Positions 6,217 to 7,167 of a DNA stretch of 7,167 nucleotides are shown piece after piece. The stretch is taken from NCBI GenBank assembly GCA_030453435.1, contig JAKDKI010000115.1:1-7167 (forward strand), in the 5' to 3' direction. The position numbers were made by a program, and so were the translations under genes. Origin of the DNA: Kocuria sp. Its GTDB lineage: Bacteria > Actinomycetota > Actinomycetes > Actinomycetales > Micrococcaceae. The stretch's first letter is position 1. Every line of letters begins with the position of its first letter. Under the pieces are notes generated by a model. The model was not told where the DNA came from, did not search any database, and was given only the letters and a program-made list of their open reading frames with translations.

Positions 6217-7167
6217 GTGTCTGCACTCTCGACTCTGAACCCCGCTGTGGGCCGCCCATCGGTGGACGATTGGCCGTTCCGCACGCGTGTGCTGTGCACT
6301 CTGGGTGCCGTGGCCGTTCTGCACCTGGTCGCGCTGGGGCTGTGGGGGTTGGGAAGCCTGGGCGGCTCGGTGCCCCTGGCCATCGGCCTGGTCATCACGT
6401 GCTATCTGACCGGGGTGAAGCACAGCTACGACTGGGACCACATTGCCGCGATCGACAACTCCACGCGGCGCTTCGTCGGTCAGGGGAAGCGCCCCGCGAG
6501 CGTGGGCCTGGCCTTCAGCATGGGACACAGTTCCGTGGTGATTCTGGCCGGAATTCTGGTGGTGCTCGGCGCGACGTTCGTGTCCTCGTTCATCTCCGAA
6601 GGGACCGCGGCGAACACGACTCTGGGGATCATTGGCGGAACGGTGTCCGGGGTGTTCCTGCTGCTGATCGGCCTGTACAACGCGGGTGCGTGCGCCCACA
6701 GTTGGAGGCTGCGGCGGCGCGTACGCGACGGCTACGCGGTGGGTGAGGAGGATCTGCACGCTCAGGGCCTGGTCTCGCGGGTGATGGCCAAACCGCTGGC
6801 CCGGGTGCAGCGGCCGCGCAACATCTTCACGCTGGGGTTCTTGTTCGGACTCGGTTTCGATACCGCCAGCACCATTTCACTCTTAGTCCTGACAGTCTCC
6901 GCGTCCGTGGCGGGAGTGTCCGGGTGGACGCTGTTGTCGCTGCCGTTCTTCTTCGCCGCGGGCATGTGCCTGTGTGACTCGCTCAACGGACTGGCCGTGC
7001 TGCGTATGTACCGGTCGGCCTGGCGCAATCCCGCTCGCAAGCTGGGCTTCAACACCGCGATCACGGGGCTCTCTGCGGCGGCCGCACTGTTCATCTCGGT
7101 GATCACACTGGGCGGGGTGCTCAACACTGCGTTCGGGCTGAGCGACCCGGTCACCTCGTGGCTCGCG
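6217..7167 (+). CDS. NiCoT-family nickel/cobalt transporter (HoxN/NixA type), 3' end outside window
   Basis: An uninterrupted frame of 317 codons from a GTG at 6217 runs to the last base, so the stop is beyond the window. The product is a hydrophobic multi-pass membrane protein with about seven or eight helices (for example roughly 24-46, 97-121, 135-158, 203-229, 284-305). It shows the NiCoT signatures: KHSYDWDHI at 68-76, preserving the essential His-x4-Asp-His; FSMGHSSVV at 100-108; LGFDTAST at 212-219; and GMCLCDSLN at 249-257. NiCoT permeases import Ni2+ or Co2+ with high affinity. Being the last gene of the urease cluster, 13 bases after ureD, points to nickel supply. Unusually, the family consensus DTATE and DTxD read DTAST and DSLN here, so two conserved acidic residues are replaced. 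A TTA codon (6883-6885) sits in a locally less GC-rich patch just after the third motif. Confidence 0.9.
   Translation, partial: MSALSTLNPAVGRPSVDDWPFRTRVLCTLGAVAVLHLVALGLWGLGSLGGSVPLAIGLVITCYLTGVKHSYDWDHIAAIDNSTRRFVGQGKRPASVGLAFSMGHSSVVILAGILVVLGATFVSSFISEGTAANTTLGIIGGTVSGVFLLLIGLYNAGACAHSWRLRRRVRDGYAVGEEDLHAQGLVSRVMAKPLARVQRPRNIFTLGFLFGLGFDTASTISLLVLTVSASVAGVSGWTLLSLPFFFAAGMCLCDSLNGLAVLRMYRSAWRNPARKLGFNTAITGLSAAAALFISVITLGGVLNTAFGLSDPVTSWLA

Noticed and set aside
5256..6398. Long minus-strand open frame (380 codons) opposite ureD and the transporter start
   Set aside because: It is antisense to two genes with clear family motifs, spans their junction, and has the low-complexity Arg/Gly/His/Ala composition typical of shadow frames in high-GC DNA.
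1..7167. CRISPR array, tRNA, rRNA, insertion sequence or phage genes
   Set aside because: No spaced repeats of suitable length, no cloverleaf, no transposase or integrase motifs and no terminal inverted repeats were seen on either strand.

Overview
The window is a stretch of a high-GC genome, almost certainly an actinobacterium. The grounds are the strong G/C bias at third codon positions, several GTG starts, the protein flavour of the urease subunits, and separate ureA (100 aa) and ureB (102 aa) genes followed by ureC, E, F, G and D. That order is familiar from Corynebacterium and from Micrococcales relatives. I cannot name the genus from sequence alone.

Layout. Positions 1-744 lie on the minus strand: the first 25 codons of a DUF808 (YedI-like) membrane protein, and a complete class I SAM-dependent methyltransferase. 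A divergent intergenic region (745-948) holds a perfect inverted repeat (887-905) and an 11-bp-period direct repeat that runs into the ureA ribosome binding site. From 949 to the window end everything is on the plus strand and reads as one operon: ureA, ureB, ureC, ureE, ureF, ureG, ureD, then a NiCoT-family nickel/cobalt transporter cut off by the window edge. Spacings are 8-13 bp or a 4-bp overlap, except two gaps of about 60 bp (before ureE, which contains a small hairpin, and before ureG).

How the genes work together. UreA, UreB and UreC form the nickel urease, which hydrolyses urea to ammonia and carbamate. UreD, UreF and UreG form the GTP-dependent activation complex that helps build the carbamylated-lysine di-nickel site, with UreE as the nickel metallochaperone. 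The terminal transporter presumably brings in the nickel. All catalytic and nucleotide-binding residues I can check are intact, so the cluster looks functional.

The urease system itself is well known. The parts that deserve a second look are: (i) the transporter, whose signature motifs depart from the NiCoT consensus at conserved acidic positions; (ii) a hexanucleotide microsatellite inside ureF that encodes a Gly-Thr repeat and can change length without breaking frame; (iii) the palindrome and direct repeat upstream of ureA, which look like undescribed control sites; and (iv) a hairpin between the structural and accessory genes.
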